Source: DASPKW01 sp038244055 (lineage in GTDB: Bacteria; Planctomycetota; Phycisphaerae; Tepidisphaerales; Tepidisphaeraceae). Taken from it: 24,114 nucleotides of DNA. Every line of letters begins with the position of its first letter. Position 1 is the stretch's first letter. Below, in pieces: positions 15,539 through 23,961 of this stretch. The stretch covers positions 1 to 24,114 of the forward strand of contig JBBRTW010000047.1 in assembly GCA_038244055.1 (NCBI GenBank), given 5' to 3'. The notes under the pieces were generated by a model. It was not told the DNA's origin, ran no database searches, and saw nothing but the letters and a program-made list of their open reading frames with translations. Made by a program: the position numbers and the translations under genes.

Positions 15539-18500
15539 ATGTCACTTGTCCGATTCGCCCTGAAGAAGCCGTATACGGTGATGTCGCTGGTGATCCTGTT
15601 CTCCCTACTTGGCGTTCTGGCCACGCTGCGCATGCCGACGGATATTTTCCCTGAGATCGACATCCCGGTGGTCAGCGTGGTCTGGACCTACAACGGCATG
15701 GCGGCCGACGAGATTCAGAACCGCATCCTGGTCAAGCACGAGCGGCAGATGGCCTCACTGGTGGATGACATCTCGCGCCTGGAAGCCAACAGCTATAACG
15801 GCGTGGGCGTGATCAAGGTTTACCTGCACGAAGGGGCGGATGTCAGCCGCGCGGTGTCGCAGCTCACCAGCAGCGCCCAAACCGTGCTCAAAAGCATGCC
15901 GCGCAATATCACCCCGCCGCTCATTCTGCGGTACGGGGCCACCGATGTGCCGATCATCCAGCTCAGCCTCGCCAGCGATACGCTCCCCGATCAGCGCATG
16001 ACCGACTTCGGCCAGCAGGTTCTTCGGCCATCGCTGGCGGTGGTGCGCGGGGCATCGGTGCCGTATCCGTATGGCGGCAAGCCGCGCGTGGTCATGGTCG
16101 ATCTGGATATGAAAGCGCTGCAGGCCAAGGGGATGTCACCGGTTGATGTCAGCAACGCGATTCAGGATCAGAACCTGGTCGCGCCCTCGGGCGATGTGAA
16201 GCTCGGCAGCCTCGACTACGCGGTGCGGATGAACAACAGCACCGACACGATCGAAGCACTCAATGATTTTCCGGTCAAGCAGATCGGGCATTCAACGGTC
16301 TTCCTGCGCGATGTGGCCCATGTCCGCGATGGCTATTCGGTGCAGACCAATTCGGTCAGCGCCAATGGCAGGCCGGCGACGCTGATGACCATCCGCAAGA
16401 CCGGCGGCGTCTCAACCCTGGGCGTAATCGATGGCGTGAAGGAGTCGCTGCCGGATATCAAGCGCCTGCTCCCGGCCGGGATGAGCATCAAGCCGATTTT
16501 CGATCAGTCGATTTTCGTCAAGGCCTCGCTCGACAGCGTGCTCATGGGCGGCGCGATGGCGGCGGCGCTGACCGCATTGATGATCCTGCTCTTCCTGGGC
16601 AACTGGCGGCTGACCCTGATCATCCTGGCATCGATCCCGCTATCGATCGTCTTCGCGCTGCTGGTGATGAAAATCACCGGGCAGACGCTCAATACCATGA
16701 CCCTCGGCGGCTTCGCGCTGGCGGTGGGCATCCTCGTGGATAACGCGACCGTGGTCATCGAGAACATCGAGCGCCACCTCGGCCTCGGCAAGCCACTCGA
16801 ACCGGGGATTCTCGATGGAGCGGCCGAGATCGGCGGCCCGACCCTCCTGGCGACGCTGGCGGTCTGCATCGTCTTCATCCCCGTGTTCCTGCTCCAGGGC
16901 ACGGCCAAGTATCTGTTCAGCCCGCTCTCGCTGTCGGTGATCGTATCGCTGCTGGCGAGCCTGGTGCTGTCTTTCACGCTCGTTCCGGTGCTCTTCAAGT
17001 ACCTGATGCGCTCCTACATCGCCAAACATGGAAAGCGCGGCGGGGCGCACGATATTCAGCAACACCGGTCGATCAATCCCTTCACGATGATCCATTACGG
17101 ATTCGAGCGGGGATTCCATGTGTTCCGCAATGGCTACCGCAATATGCTGGCCTGGGCTTCGCATCATCCCGTGCCCACGGGCGGCTTTTTTCTCCTTTTG
17201 ATTGGATCGTCCGTCTTCCTCTTCCCGCGCCTGGGGATGGACTTTTTCCCGCAGGTGGATGCCGGGCAGATGCGCCTGCACGTTCGCGCGCCGGCCGGCA
17301 CCAAGCTGGAAAAGACACAGGAAGATTTCGCCGAGGTAGAGAAGGAAATCCGCAGGATCATCGGCGACGATCAGGTCGATGTCGTGCTCGACAATATCGG
17401 CCTGCCTTACAGCGGCATCAACATCGCTTTGAGCGACACCGCCACCGTCGGCCCGATGGATGGTGAGATTCTGATCTCGCTCAAAAAGGAGCACACGCCG
17501 ACCGCCGCCCATGTGGCCGCGCTGCGACGCGAACTGCCTCGCAAATTTCCCGAGATGGGCTTTTTCTTCCAGCCGGCCGACATCGTCAACCAGGTGCTGA
17601 ACTTCGGCCAGCCCGCACCCATCGATATCCGCGTCTCGGGCCCGCACAATGATGTCGACTACGCCACCGCCACCAAAATCCTCAAGGACCTCCGCCGCGT
17701 TCCCGGCGTGGTCGATGCCCATATCTTCCAGGTCCCCGATGCGCCTTCCATGAAGGTCGATGTCGACCGCACGCTGGCCAGCCAGATGGGGATGAACCAG
17801 CGCGATGTCGCCAGCAGCGTGCTGGTGACGCTCAGTTCCAGCGCCACCGTCGCCCCGAATTTCTGGCTGAATCCGAAGAACAACGTGAGCTATCCCTTCC
17901 TCGTGCAGGCGCCGCAGTATCGCATCGATTCGATGTCGAACCTGCTGACCATGCCGATCTCGCGCAAGGCCACCGGCGATAAGCCGCAAGATAAGCAACT
18001 GCTGATGAACCTGGCGCATATCGAACGCGGGCAGGTGCCGATGGTCATGTCGCAGTTAAACATTCGCCCGGTTTTTGACGTTCATGCCGATGTGCAGGGG
18101 CGGGATCTCGCGGGCGTCGCCAAGGACATCGATGCGGTCATCAAGGCGGACCAGCCCGATGAATCCACCAACGTTCACATCGAAGTCGCCGGCCAGGTTC
18201 AGACGATGAAGGAGAGCTTCAACGGCCTGGCGGGCGGAATGGGCATGGCCGTCGTGCTCGTCTTCCTGCTCATGGTCATCAACTTCCAGAGCTGGCTCGA
18301 TCCGCTGATCGTTCTGGCCGCCGTGCCCTGCGCGCTGGCGGGCGTCATCTGGATGCTCTTCATGAGCCACACGCACATCAGCGTGCCCGCATTGATGGGC
18401 ACGCTCATGTGCATCGGCCTGACCACCGCCAACAGCATTCTCGTCGTCAGCTTCGCCAACCAGCGGATGGCGGCCGGCGATGATGCGCTGACGGCCGCCG

Positions 18501-18736
18501 TCGCCGCCGGCTATACCCGGCTGCGTCCGGTTTTGATGACCGCCGGCGCGATGATTCTGGGCATGATTCCCATGTCCCTGGGCATCGGCGAGGGCGGCGA
18601 GCAGAATGCCCCGCTCGGCCGGGCCGTCATCGGCGGCCTGATCTTCGCGACGTTCGCGACGCTGGTCTTCGTCCCCGCAATGTTCCGTCTGCTTCGCAGC
18701 CGCTCATCTAAAGACACGATTGCCGTATTGGCTTGA
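15539..18736 (+). CDS. RND efflux permease (HAE-type, AcrB-like)
   Basis: The protein has 1065 residues, the normal length for an inner-membrane RND pump driven by proton flow. It starts MSLVRFALKKPYTVMSLVILFSLLG, the first membrane helix, so ATG 15539 is the natural start; the frame extends upstream but without family sequence. 'MPTDIFPEIDIPVV' is the typical first periplasmic motif. The two halves, each with a large periplasmic loop and a cluster of helices, are clear. The proton-relay positions are unusual: TM4 reads LVDNATVVIEN (Asp401, Asn402 where AcrB has two Asp) and TM10 reads IGLTTANSIL (Ala964 where AcrB has Lys940). It is followed by adaptor and outer-membrane genes. The substrate is not predictable. 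Confidence 0.95.
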   Translation: MSLVRFALKKPYTVMSLVILFSLLGVLATLRMPTDIFPEIDIPVVSVVWTYNGMAADEIQNRILVKHERQMASLVDDISRLEANSYNGVGVIKVYLHEGADVSRAVSQLTSSAQTVLKSMPRNITPPLILRYGATDVPIIQLSLASDTLPDQRMTDFGQQVLRPSLAVVRGASVPYPYGGKPRVVMVDLDMKALQAKGMSPVDVSNAIQDQNLVAPSGDVKLGSLDYAVRMNNSTDTIEALNDFPVKQIGHSTVFLRDVAHVRDGYSVQTNSVSANGRPATLMTIRKTGGVSTLGVIDGVKESLPDIKRLLPAGMSIKPIFDQSIFVKASLDSVLMGGAMAAALTALMILLFLGNWRLTLIILASIPLSIVFALLVMKITGQTLNTMTLGGFALAVGILVDNATVVIENIERHLGLGKPLEPGILDGAAEIGGPTLLATLAVCIVFIPVFLLQGTAKYLFSPLSLSVIVSLLASLVLSFTLVPVLFKYLMRSYIAKHGKRGGAHDIQQHRSINPFTMIHYGFERGFHVFRNGYRNMLAWASHHPVPTGGFFLLLIGSSVFLFPRLGMDFFPQVDAGQMRLHVRAPAGTKLEKTQEDFAEVEKEIRRIIGDDQVDVVLDNIGLPYSGINIALSDTATVGPMDGEILISLKKEHTPTAAHVAALRRELPRKFPEMGFFFQPADIVNQVLNFGQPAPIDIRVSGPHNDVDYATATKILKDLRRVPGVVDAHIFQVPDAPSMKVDVDRTLASQMGMNQRDVASSVLVTLSSSATVAPNFWLNPKNNVSYPFLVQAPQYRIDSMSNLLTMPISRKATGDKPQDKQLLMNLAHIERGQVPMVMSQLNIRPVFDVHADVQGRDLAGVAKDIDAVIKADQPDESTNVHIEVAGQVQTMKESFNGLAGGMGMAVVLVFLLMVINFQSWLDPLIVLAAVPCALAGVIWMLFMSHTHISVPALMGTLMCIGLTTANSILVVSFANQRMAAGDDALTAAVAAGYTRLRPVLMTAGAMILGMIPMSLGIGEGGEQNAPLGRAVIGGLIFATFATLVFVPAMFRLLRSRSSKDTIAVLA

Positions 18737-18758
18737 AATCCATCAGGAGTTTGTCGCA

Positions 18759-20177
18759 ATGGTCGATTCGAATCACGAGCAGTTCCCACCGCATTCCAAT
18801 GCACCGGGAAATCACGGTCCCGCGCATGGCGCGGGCGCACCCATCGCCCCTCCGCCCCTGGCTCACGCGCATGAGGCTGAACACGCGCATGTGCCCACCC
18901 GCTATTCCCCGCGCACCAACTGGACGGTGACCCTCGTCGCCGTGCTGGTCGCGGTCGGTTTGGCCGTGGCGTTCTTCCTCGGCACGCACAAGCGCGATAC
19001 GGAGGCCGCGGCGCTGAAACTTGTCGCCGACCAGGAAGCCGATCGGCCCACACCCATCAATGTCATGCATGTGCAGCATGCCCCGGCCGAGAATGTGATC
19101 GTCCTGCCCGGCGAAGCCAAATCTTTCGCGGAAACCGTCATTTTCGCCCGCACCAGCGGCTACCTGAGCGAATGGAAGGTGGATATCGGCGACAAGGTCA
19201 TCGCCGGCCAAATCCTCGCCACCATCGATAATCCCGAACTCGATGACCAGCTAGCCGCCGCGCGGGCCAAGGTCGCCGCGCTGAAGGCCGAAGTGGCCGT
19301 CGCCCGGACCAACGCCAACTTCGCCCAGGTCAGCGCCGATCGCTGGATCGGCGCAGCCCCTGAAGGCGTGGTGTCGGCCCAGGAGCGCGATCAGAAAAAT
19401 GCCGAGCTGGCCAACACCCTTGCGAAAGTGGAAGCCGCCAATTCCCAGGTGACGCTCGCCGAGGCCGACATTCAGCGCCTGACGACCTTGAAGAAATTTG
19501 AGATCGTTCGCGCACCTTATGAGGGCACCATCATCCAGCGCCATGTGGATATCGGCGCGCTGGTCACCGCCGGCAGCACGAACAACACCAGTTCCCTCTT
19601 CACGATCTCGCAATCCGATCAGATCCGCGTGTTCGTGGATATTCCCCAGCCGCTGGTCGCGGCCGTGAAAGTGGGAATGGATGTCGCGGTGCGCGTGTCC
19701 GAGTACCCGGGCAAGGATTTCCCCGGCCACGTCGACCGCACCGCCGAATCGCTCGATCCGGTGAGCAAGATGCTCCGCGTGCAGGTGCTGGTGCAGAACA
19801 AGGAAGGCCTGCTGCTGCCGGGCATGTACTGCGAAGTGAGCTTCAAATCCAACCGGGCCCAGCCCCCGCTGCGCATTCCGGCGGCCGCGCTGTGCCTGCG
19901 GCCGACGGGGCCGAAGGTGGCGGTGATCGATGACCGGGGGTGCGTCGCTTACCGCGATATCAAGATCGGCCGCGACCTTGGCGACTACATCGAAATCAGC
20001 TCGGGCCTCTCCGGCGATGAAACCGTCGCACTCAACATCGGCAGCGACGTGACGGATGGAAGCCGCATCGAGGCGCGGGTGATCACCGGCCTCGATCCGG
20101 CCGCGCCCAAGCCGGCGGCGGTCTCCGCCGTCCTGCATCCGGCTCCGACGCATGCTCCGGCTCCCGCTCATCAGTAA
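18759..20177 (+). CDS. Efflux periplasmic adaptor (membrane fusion protein)
   Basis: The protein has 472 residues and links the RND permease to the outer-membrane channel. ATG 18759 has AGGAG (18745-18749) nine bases upstream and lies 22 bp after the permease gene. Residues 1-50 are a His/Pro/Ala-rich cytoplasmic segment, then one anchor helix (about 56-75, VTLVAVLVAVGLAVAFFLG). The lipoyl/barrel-sandwich halves are seen at 'SGYLSEWKVDIGDKVIAGQILATID' and 'IVRAPYEGTIIQRHVDIGALV', separated by a long coiled-coil hairpin (about 165-245). β-barrel and membrane-proximal parts follow. The C-terminal tail is again His/Pro/Ala-rich (HPAPTHAPAPAHQ). These tails are longer than usual; metal binding is a guess only. 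Confidence 0.95.
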   Translation: MVDSNHEQFPPHSNAPGNHGPAHGAGAPIAPPPLAHAHEAEHAHVPTRYSPRTNWTVTLVAVLVAVGLAVAFFLGTHKRDTEAAALKLVADQEADRPTPINVMHVQHAPAENVIVLPGEAKSFAETVIFARTSGYLSEWKVDIGDKVIAGQILATIDNPELDDQLAAARAKVAALKAEVAVARTNANFAQVSADRWIGAAPEGVVSAQERDQKNAELANTLAKVEAANSQVTLAEADIQRLTTLKKFEIVRAPYEGTIIQRHVDIGALVTAGSTNNTSSLFTISQSDQIRVFVDIPQPLVAAVKVGMDVAVRVSEYPGKDFPGHVDRTAESLDPVSKMLRVQVLVQNKEGLLLPGMYCEVSFKSNRAQPPLRIPAAALCLRPTGPKVAVIDDRGCVAYRDIKIGRDLGDYIEISSGLSGDETVALNIGSDVTDGSRIEARVITGLDPAAPKPAAVSAVLHPAPTHAPAPAHQ

Positions 20178-20220
20178 TTCCAGGCTTCGTTTACCCTTTT
20201 CCGCCATCGGAGGCACCGCC

Positions 20221-21879
20221 TTGTCGAACTCCTGGAAACTTCGCCGCGCCATCGCCGCGATCTCCGCAGCCGCGATCTTCGCCGCCGTTTTCTCCGGCTG
20301 CACGGTCGGCCCGAATTACCAGGCGGCGAATATGGATGTTCCCGGCGATTTCGCCGACCCGGCCGCCCTCGATTTCCCGGCCACCACCCAACCCTCCGCC
20401 ACCGGCCCGACGCGCATTGTCGAACTGGCCACCTGGTGGAAATCCCTCAACGATCCCCTGCTCGATTCCCTCGTGCGGAAAGCCATTCGCGGCAACCTCG
20501 ACCTCCGCATGGCCGGCGAGCGCCTGCAGGAAGCCCGCGCCATTGAAACCAGCATCACCGGCAGCGGGATCGCCGGCATCGGCACGACGCCCGGTGTGGA
20601 TGTCAGTGCCGCCGCCGGGCGCGGCACGGGCACCAACTCCACCAAGGGCCGCATCGCACCGCAGCTCAATGCCGGCACCAACACCGGCGGTTATAAAGAA
20701 ATTACCCAGGTCTTCGGCCTCGACTCGGCCTGGGAGATCGATCTCTTCGGGCGCTTCGGCCGGGTCGTCGAATCCGCCCAGGCCGACACCCAGGCCGTCG
20801 CCGAAGCACGCAACGATGTGCTGGTGAGCCTGATCGCCGATGTCGTGCGCGCCTACGTCGACGTGCGTAGTTACCAGTTCCGCCTCGAGGTGGCGCGGCG
20901 CAATGTCGCCACCCAGAAGCGCACGTTCGATATGGCGCAAATCCGCCTCAAGCGCGGCCTGGCCAATGAGCTCGATGCCGCGCGGGGCGAGCGGCAGTAT
21001 TCGGCCGCCATCGCCAAGATCGCGCCGCTGCAGGCCGCGGTCTCCAGCGCCGAGCGCCGCGTCGCGGTTCTGCTCGGGCAGATGCCCGAAAGCCTGCATC
21101 GCGATCTCGATGGCACCGCGCCGCTGCCCTCCACGCCTCCCCAGGTCGCCACCGGGATGCCGGTTGACCTGCTGCGCCGCCGCCCTGATGTCCGCCGGGT
21201 GGAGCGCACGCTGGCCGCCTCCACCGCGCGCATCGGCGTGGCGACGGCCGACCTCTTCCCGCGCGTCGTTCTCACCGGCGGCGTCGGCGGGCAGGGCCAG
21301 GGCCTCGGCCAGGTGCCGGTGCTCGATAAGTTCATCTATTCCGTCGGCCCGAGCCTCTACTGGCCCTTCCTCGATTTCGGCCGGCTCGATGCCCTGGTGC
21401 AGGCCCAGGATTACCACACGCGCGGTCTGCTCCTGATGTACCAGAAGACCGTCATCACCGCCGTTCAGGAAGTCGATGATGCCCTGAGCAATTATTCGGC
21501 CGAGCAGAACCGCCTCTTCCAACTCGGCCACGCCGTCGAAGCCAGCAAACGCGCGGAAACCCTTGCCACATCGCGCTACAACAACGGGCTGACTGATTTC
21601 CTGAACGTGCTCGATGCCCAGCGGCAGTTGTACGATCTCGAAGATCAATACGCCGTGGCCCAGTCAGGCGTCATCTTTCAATTCGTCGCCCTCTATAAAG
21701 CGCTGGGCGGAGGCTGGGAAGGCTACGAAGCCCCCGCCCCGCCGCCGCCTCCCATGCCGGCCATCTTCGCCATCGGGGCGCATCTTTCCGGTCACGCCGC
21801 ATCTCCACCGATGACCTCGGCTGATGTTGCCGCGCCGGAGCCTTTGCCGCGCGCGCCCATGCCCGCTGCGCCAAAATAG
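20221..21879 (+). CDS. Outer-membrane efflux lipoprotein (NodT/OprM family)
   Basis: The protein has 552 residues and forms the trimeric outer-membrane exit channel of the pump. TTG 20221 is the start, because GGAGG (20209-20213) lies seven bases upstream and the peptide then begins with a proper lipoprotein signal, SWKLRRAIAAISAAAIFAAVFSGC, with Cys27 as the lipidation site. ATG 20152 overlaps the adaptor gene and puts extra residues before the signal. 'CTVGPNY' after the Cys is the family hallmark. Two OEP repeats follow (WWKSLNDPLLDSLV...; PVDLLRRRPDVRRVERTLAASTARIGVATADLFPRV). The last 60 residues are Pro/Ala-rich and beyond the family core. It is the last gene of the tripartite efflux operon, 43 bp after the adaptor gene. 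Confidence 0.95.
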   Translation: MSNSWKLRRAIAAISAAAIFAAVFSGCTVGPNYQAANMDVPGDFADPAALDFPATTQPSATGPTRIVELATWWKSLNDPLLDSLVRKAIRGNLDLRMAGERLQEARAIETSITGSGIAGIGTTPGVDVSAAAGRGTGTNSTKGRIAPQLNAGTNTGGYKEITQVFGLDSAWEIDLFGRFGRVVESAQADTQAVAEARNDVLVSLIADVVRAYVDVRSYQFRLEVARRNVATQKRTFDMAQIRLKRGLANELDAARGERQYSAAIAKIAPLQAAVSSAERRVAVLLGQMPESLHRDLDGTAPLPSTPPQVATGMPVDLLRRRPDVRRVERTLAASTARIGVATADLFPRVVLTGGVGGQGQGLGQVPVLDKFIYSVGPSLYWPFLDFGRLDALVQAQDYHTRGLLLMYQKTVITAVQEVDDALSNYSAEQNRLFQLGHAVEASKRAETLATSRYNNGLTDFLNVLDAQRQLYDLEDQYAVAQSGVIFQFVALYKALGGGWEGYEAPAPPPPPMPAIFAIGAHLSGHAASPPMTSADVAAPEPLPRAPMPAAPK

Positions 21880-21911
21880 AGCCGCACGACCGCGCCACCA
21901 GGTGACAAAAG

Positions 21912-21944
21912 AGCCCGGGGACGAGGGTCGCTCATCCCCGGGCT
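21912..21944. terminator. Bidirectional intrinsic terminator between convergent operons
   Basis: AGCCCGGGGA (21912-21921) pairs perfectly with TCCCCGGGCT (21935-21944) around a 13-base loop. The left flank is AAAAG, which on the minus strand gives a T-rich tail after the hairpin and so serves the porin gene well. On the plus strand the tail is only TTG, weaker. It lies between the stops of the efflux operon (21879) and the porin gene (21988). Confidence 0.85.
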
Positions 21945-21987
21945 TGCATCGATCCAAGCGCGGTTGCGGATTCTTCAATCGCCGCTG

Positions 21988-23349
21988 CTAGAGCAGCAAC
22001 TGGAACTGGGCGCGAACGATGAACTCGTTCTTGCCGTTGTTCGACAGCACGCCCGAGCTGTCATCGCTCACCGGGGAGCCGTTGGGCAGATAGGAGGCAT
22101 CGATCGTGAACTTGGCCGACTGGCCGTACAGGTAGTAATTCACGCCGACGGTGAAATCGTGCACCAGGTTGTCGGTGCCGGGGGACATGGCCTTGGGGTC
22201 GAAGTGGATGTACTGGTACTGCAGGAACGGTTCGAGCTTCGGGTCGACCAGGTAGGAAACGAAGACCCGGGCGGTGCAGTCGTAGGTGTCGGCGTTGCCG
22301 GCGCTGGCGTTGCGAGCGGTGTATCGGCCGAGGAAAGCGCCGTACAGGCTGAAGCCGCCCGCGGTGGTGTACTGCCCGTCGGCGACGTGGGTGAGCACGC
22401 CGGTGTGGCCGATTTCGGTGTAGTCGGCGGCAGCGCCGAAGACGAGCAGCTCTTTCTTGTTGTTCAGCGCGGAGATGTAATCGTAACCCTTCCAGTCGCC
22501 CATCACCTTGTATTCGATGCGGCCGGCCGCGCCCCAGTCGGCCTTGGGCGAGTTGCCGTTGGTCTGGCTGGGGAAATCCTGGAAGTTCTCATTCTGGCTG
22601 CGAATGCCATCGGTGAAGGCCGCCTCGCCGCGCAGCGCGCCGCCGCCATCGAAGATCAGGCTGACGCCCTGGACGTAATCGTCGCCGTTGACGAAAACGC
22701 CGGCGATCAGCGAGCGCTCGACCGCGAGCTGATACTTGGAGCTGACGATCTGCTCGTGGTCCAGCGGGTTCTTGATCTGGCCGGCCTTGACCGCCAGCCC
22801 ATCGGCGAACTTGTATTTAACCCACGCATCTTCGAGCTTGGGGATGCCATCGTGGCGGTCCGTGGCCCAGAGGAACAGGTAGGTGAGGTTGGGCGAGAAA
22901 GCGTTTCCGTCAAACCCGAACTTCATGCGCCGCAGCTCGAATCCGTTCTGGAGATCATCGCCCTGCCCGGACTGCTTGGCATCCTGACGGTAGTTGGTGA
23001 TATTGCGGAATTGCATCTGGAGCCAGGGATGCAGGAGGAAGTTGCCATCCGCGCTGCGGATTTTGAAGCCGTTTTCCCAGCCGCCCATGAACCCGCCGCC
23101 GTCGGCCAGCAACTGGGAGCGCTTGTCGGCATCGCGGATGACGGACTCGACCGCCCGATCCACATCAGCCGTTGAATAAGCCGGCGCTGAATGATTGGCT
23201 TCCAGCCTCTCAACCTTGGCCTGCAACTCCTGCACCTTGTTAATGAGGTCCTGCTGCGTGGGTTCTGCCGCCTGAGCAGCCGAATCCGCACCCAGAATAC
23301 TCAACACCGCCAGCGTTGACGCCCATTGCGGGCGCTTGCATCGAACCAT
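21988..23349 (-). CDS. Outer-membrane porin, OprP/OprO-like
   Basis: The protein has 453 residues and should form a trimeric β-barrel channel in the outer membrane, in a family known for phosphate or pyrophosphate uptake. ATG 23349 has AAGGAG seven bases upstream (complement of 23357-23362); the longer start at 23379 lacks a signal-like opening. A signal peptide (about 1-28, TLAVLSILGADSAAQA) is followed by a short coiled coil (QQDLINKVQELQAKVERLEAN), common in planctomycete and proteobacterial porins of this type. The barrel begins at 'GFKIRSADGNFLLHPWLQMQFR' and 'FELRRMKFGFDGNAFSPNLTYLF', both family patterns. It ends AQFQLLL, without the terminal Phe many barrels have. No phosphate genes are nearby, so substrate specificity is open. 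Confidence 0.92.
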   Translation of the reverse strand: MVRCKRPQWASTLAVLSILGADSAAQAAEPTQQDLINKVQELQAKVERLEANHSAPAYSTADVDRAVESVIRDADKRSQLLADGGGFMGGWENGFKIRSADGNFLLHPWLQMQFRNITNYRQDAKQSGQGDDLQNGFELRRMKFGFDGNAFSPNLTYLFLWATDRHDGIPKLEDAWVKYKFADGLAVKAGQIKNPLDHEQIVSSKYQLAVERSLIAGVFVNGDDYVQGVSLIFDGGGALRGEAAFTDGIRSQNENFQDFPSQTNGNSPKADWGAAGRIEYKVMGDWKGYDYISALNNKKELLVFGAAADYTEIGHTGVLTHVADGQYTTAGGFSLYGAFLGRYTARNASAGNADTYDCTARVFVSYLVDPKLEPFLQYQYIHFDPKAMSPGTDNLVHDFTVGVNYYLYGQSAKFTIDASYLPNGSPVSDDSSGVLSNNGKNEFIVRAQFQLLL

Positions 23350-23510
23350 GTTACGACTCCTTCCAATAAGAGAAATCAACTCGCTTCACCTCCGGCGATG
23401 ACGCGCCGGATGGTCTTAACGTGCGGAATTGTAGAGTTCGCCGCGAAGCATTTGTAAGCATTGAGTTAAGAATAAATTAACGACGCCGGCCTCCCGGCGG
23501 GGCAATCGAC

Positions 23511-23561
23511 TTGATACGCGACTCTGCCCAGCGGTATCATCGCCAATCTCGCGGGTATCAA
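23511..23561. promoter_or_regulatory. Three TATCA half-sites upstream of the PadR gene, candidate operator
   Basis: TTGATACGCG (23511-23520), GCGGTATCAT (23531-23540) and GCGGGTATCAA (23551-23561) are versions of one word, GCGGTATCAA, in inverted, direct and direct orientation. They are spaced about 20 bp apart, two helical turns, and end five bases before the ATG at 23566. This arrangement is what an autoregulatory operator of the PadR-type protein would look like. No ribosome site is seen, so the sites overlap the translation start region. Confidence 0.55.
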
Positions 23562-23565
23562 CGTT

Positions 23566-23880
23566 ATGGCCGACCAGGAACTCTACTCGGGGCTCATTCG
23601 ACTCCACGTGCTGCACCACGCCTCGAACGGGCCGGTGTTCGGCCTGTGGATGATCCGCGAGTTGGGCCATCACGGTTACCGGATCGGCCCGGGCACGCTT
23701 TACCCGCTGTTGCACCGCCTGGAGCAGAAGCGCTACCTCACCTCCCGCGCCGATAAGACCGGCGGGCGGGTGCGCCGCTGCTACACGATCACGCCGCTCG
23801 GCCGGCGGGCGCTGGCGAAGGCCAAGACGAAGGTGCGCGAGCTCTTCGACGAGCTGTTCGAGGACGAGCCGCATTCTTGA
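23566..23880 (+). CDS. PadR-family transcriptional regulator
   Basis: The protein has 104 residues, the usual size of the short PadR subfamily. It should be a dimeric winged-helix repressor that releases DNA on binding a small toxic molecule. The winged helix is clear: LHVLHHASNGPVFGLWMIREL, then the recognition-helix motif RIGPGTLYPLLHRLEQKRYL, then the wing GGRVRRCYTITPLGRRAL and a C-terminal dimerisation helix. ATG 23566 follows three candidate operator half-sites. The next gene on the same strand, 81 bp on, is an RND efflux permease with a similar site in front. PadR proteins commonly control multidrug pumps, so it probably regulates itself and that pump. The porin gene is divergent from it. 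Confidence 0.93.
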   Translation: MADQELYSGLIRLHVLHHASNGPVFGLWMIRELGHHGYRIGPGTLYPLLHRLEQKRYLTSRADKTGGRVRRCYTITPLGRRALAKAKTKVRELFDELFEDEPHS

Positions 23881-23902
23881 TTCAACGCGGCCGGGCCGCT
23901 AT

Positions 23903-23921
23903 GGTATCGGCTTTCGATAAC
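23903..23921. promoter_or_regulatory. GGTATCG/CGATAAC inverted repeat before the second RND gene
   Basis: GGTATCG (23903-23909) and CGATAAC (23915-23921) form an imperfect inverted repeat with a 5-base spacer. The half-site shares GGTATC with the sites at 23531-23561 upstream of the PadR gene. It lies 40 bp before the RND start codon. Confidence 0.45.
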
Positions 23922-23961
23922 AGCCTCTGCGATCGTCGCGGCACTCCCCAACAGGCATCCC

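Noticed and set aside
16640..18019. Minus-strand open frame of 459 codons
   Set aside because: Shadow of the RND permease; His/Arg/Glu-rich with no motif.
20152..20220. ATG 20152 as start of the outer-membrane factor
   Set aside because: It overlaps the adaptor gene and adds residues before the lipoprotein signal; TTG 20221 has a GGAGG site at the right distance.
21964..23175. Plus-strand open frame of 403 codons
   Set aside because: Opposite the porin gene, which has a signal peptide, ribosome site and barrel motifs.
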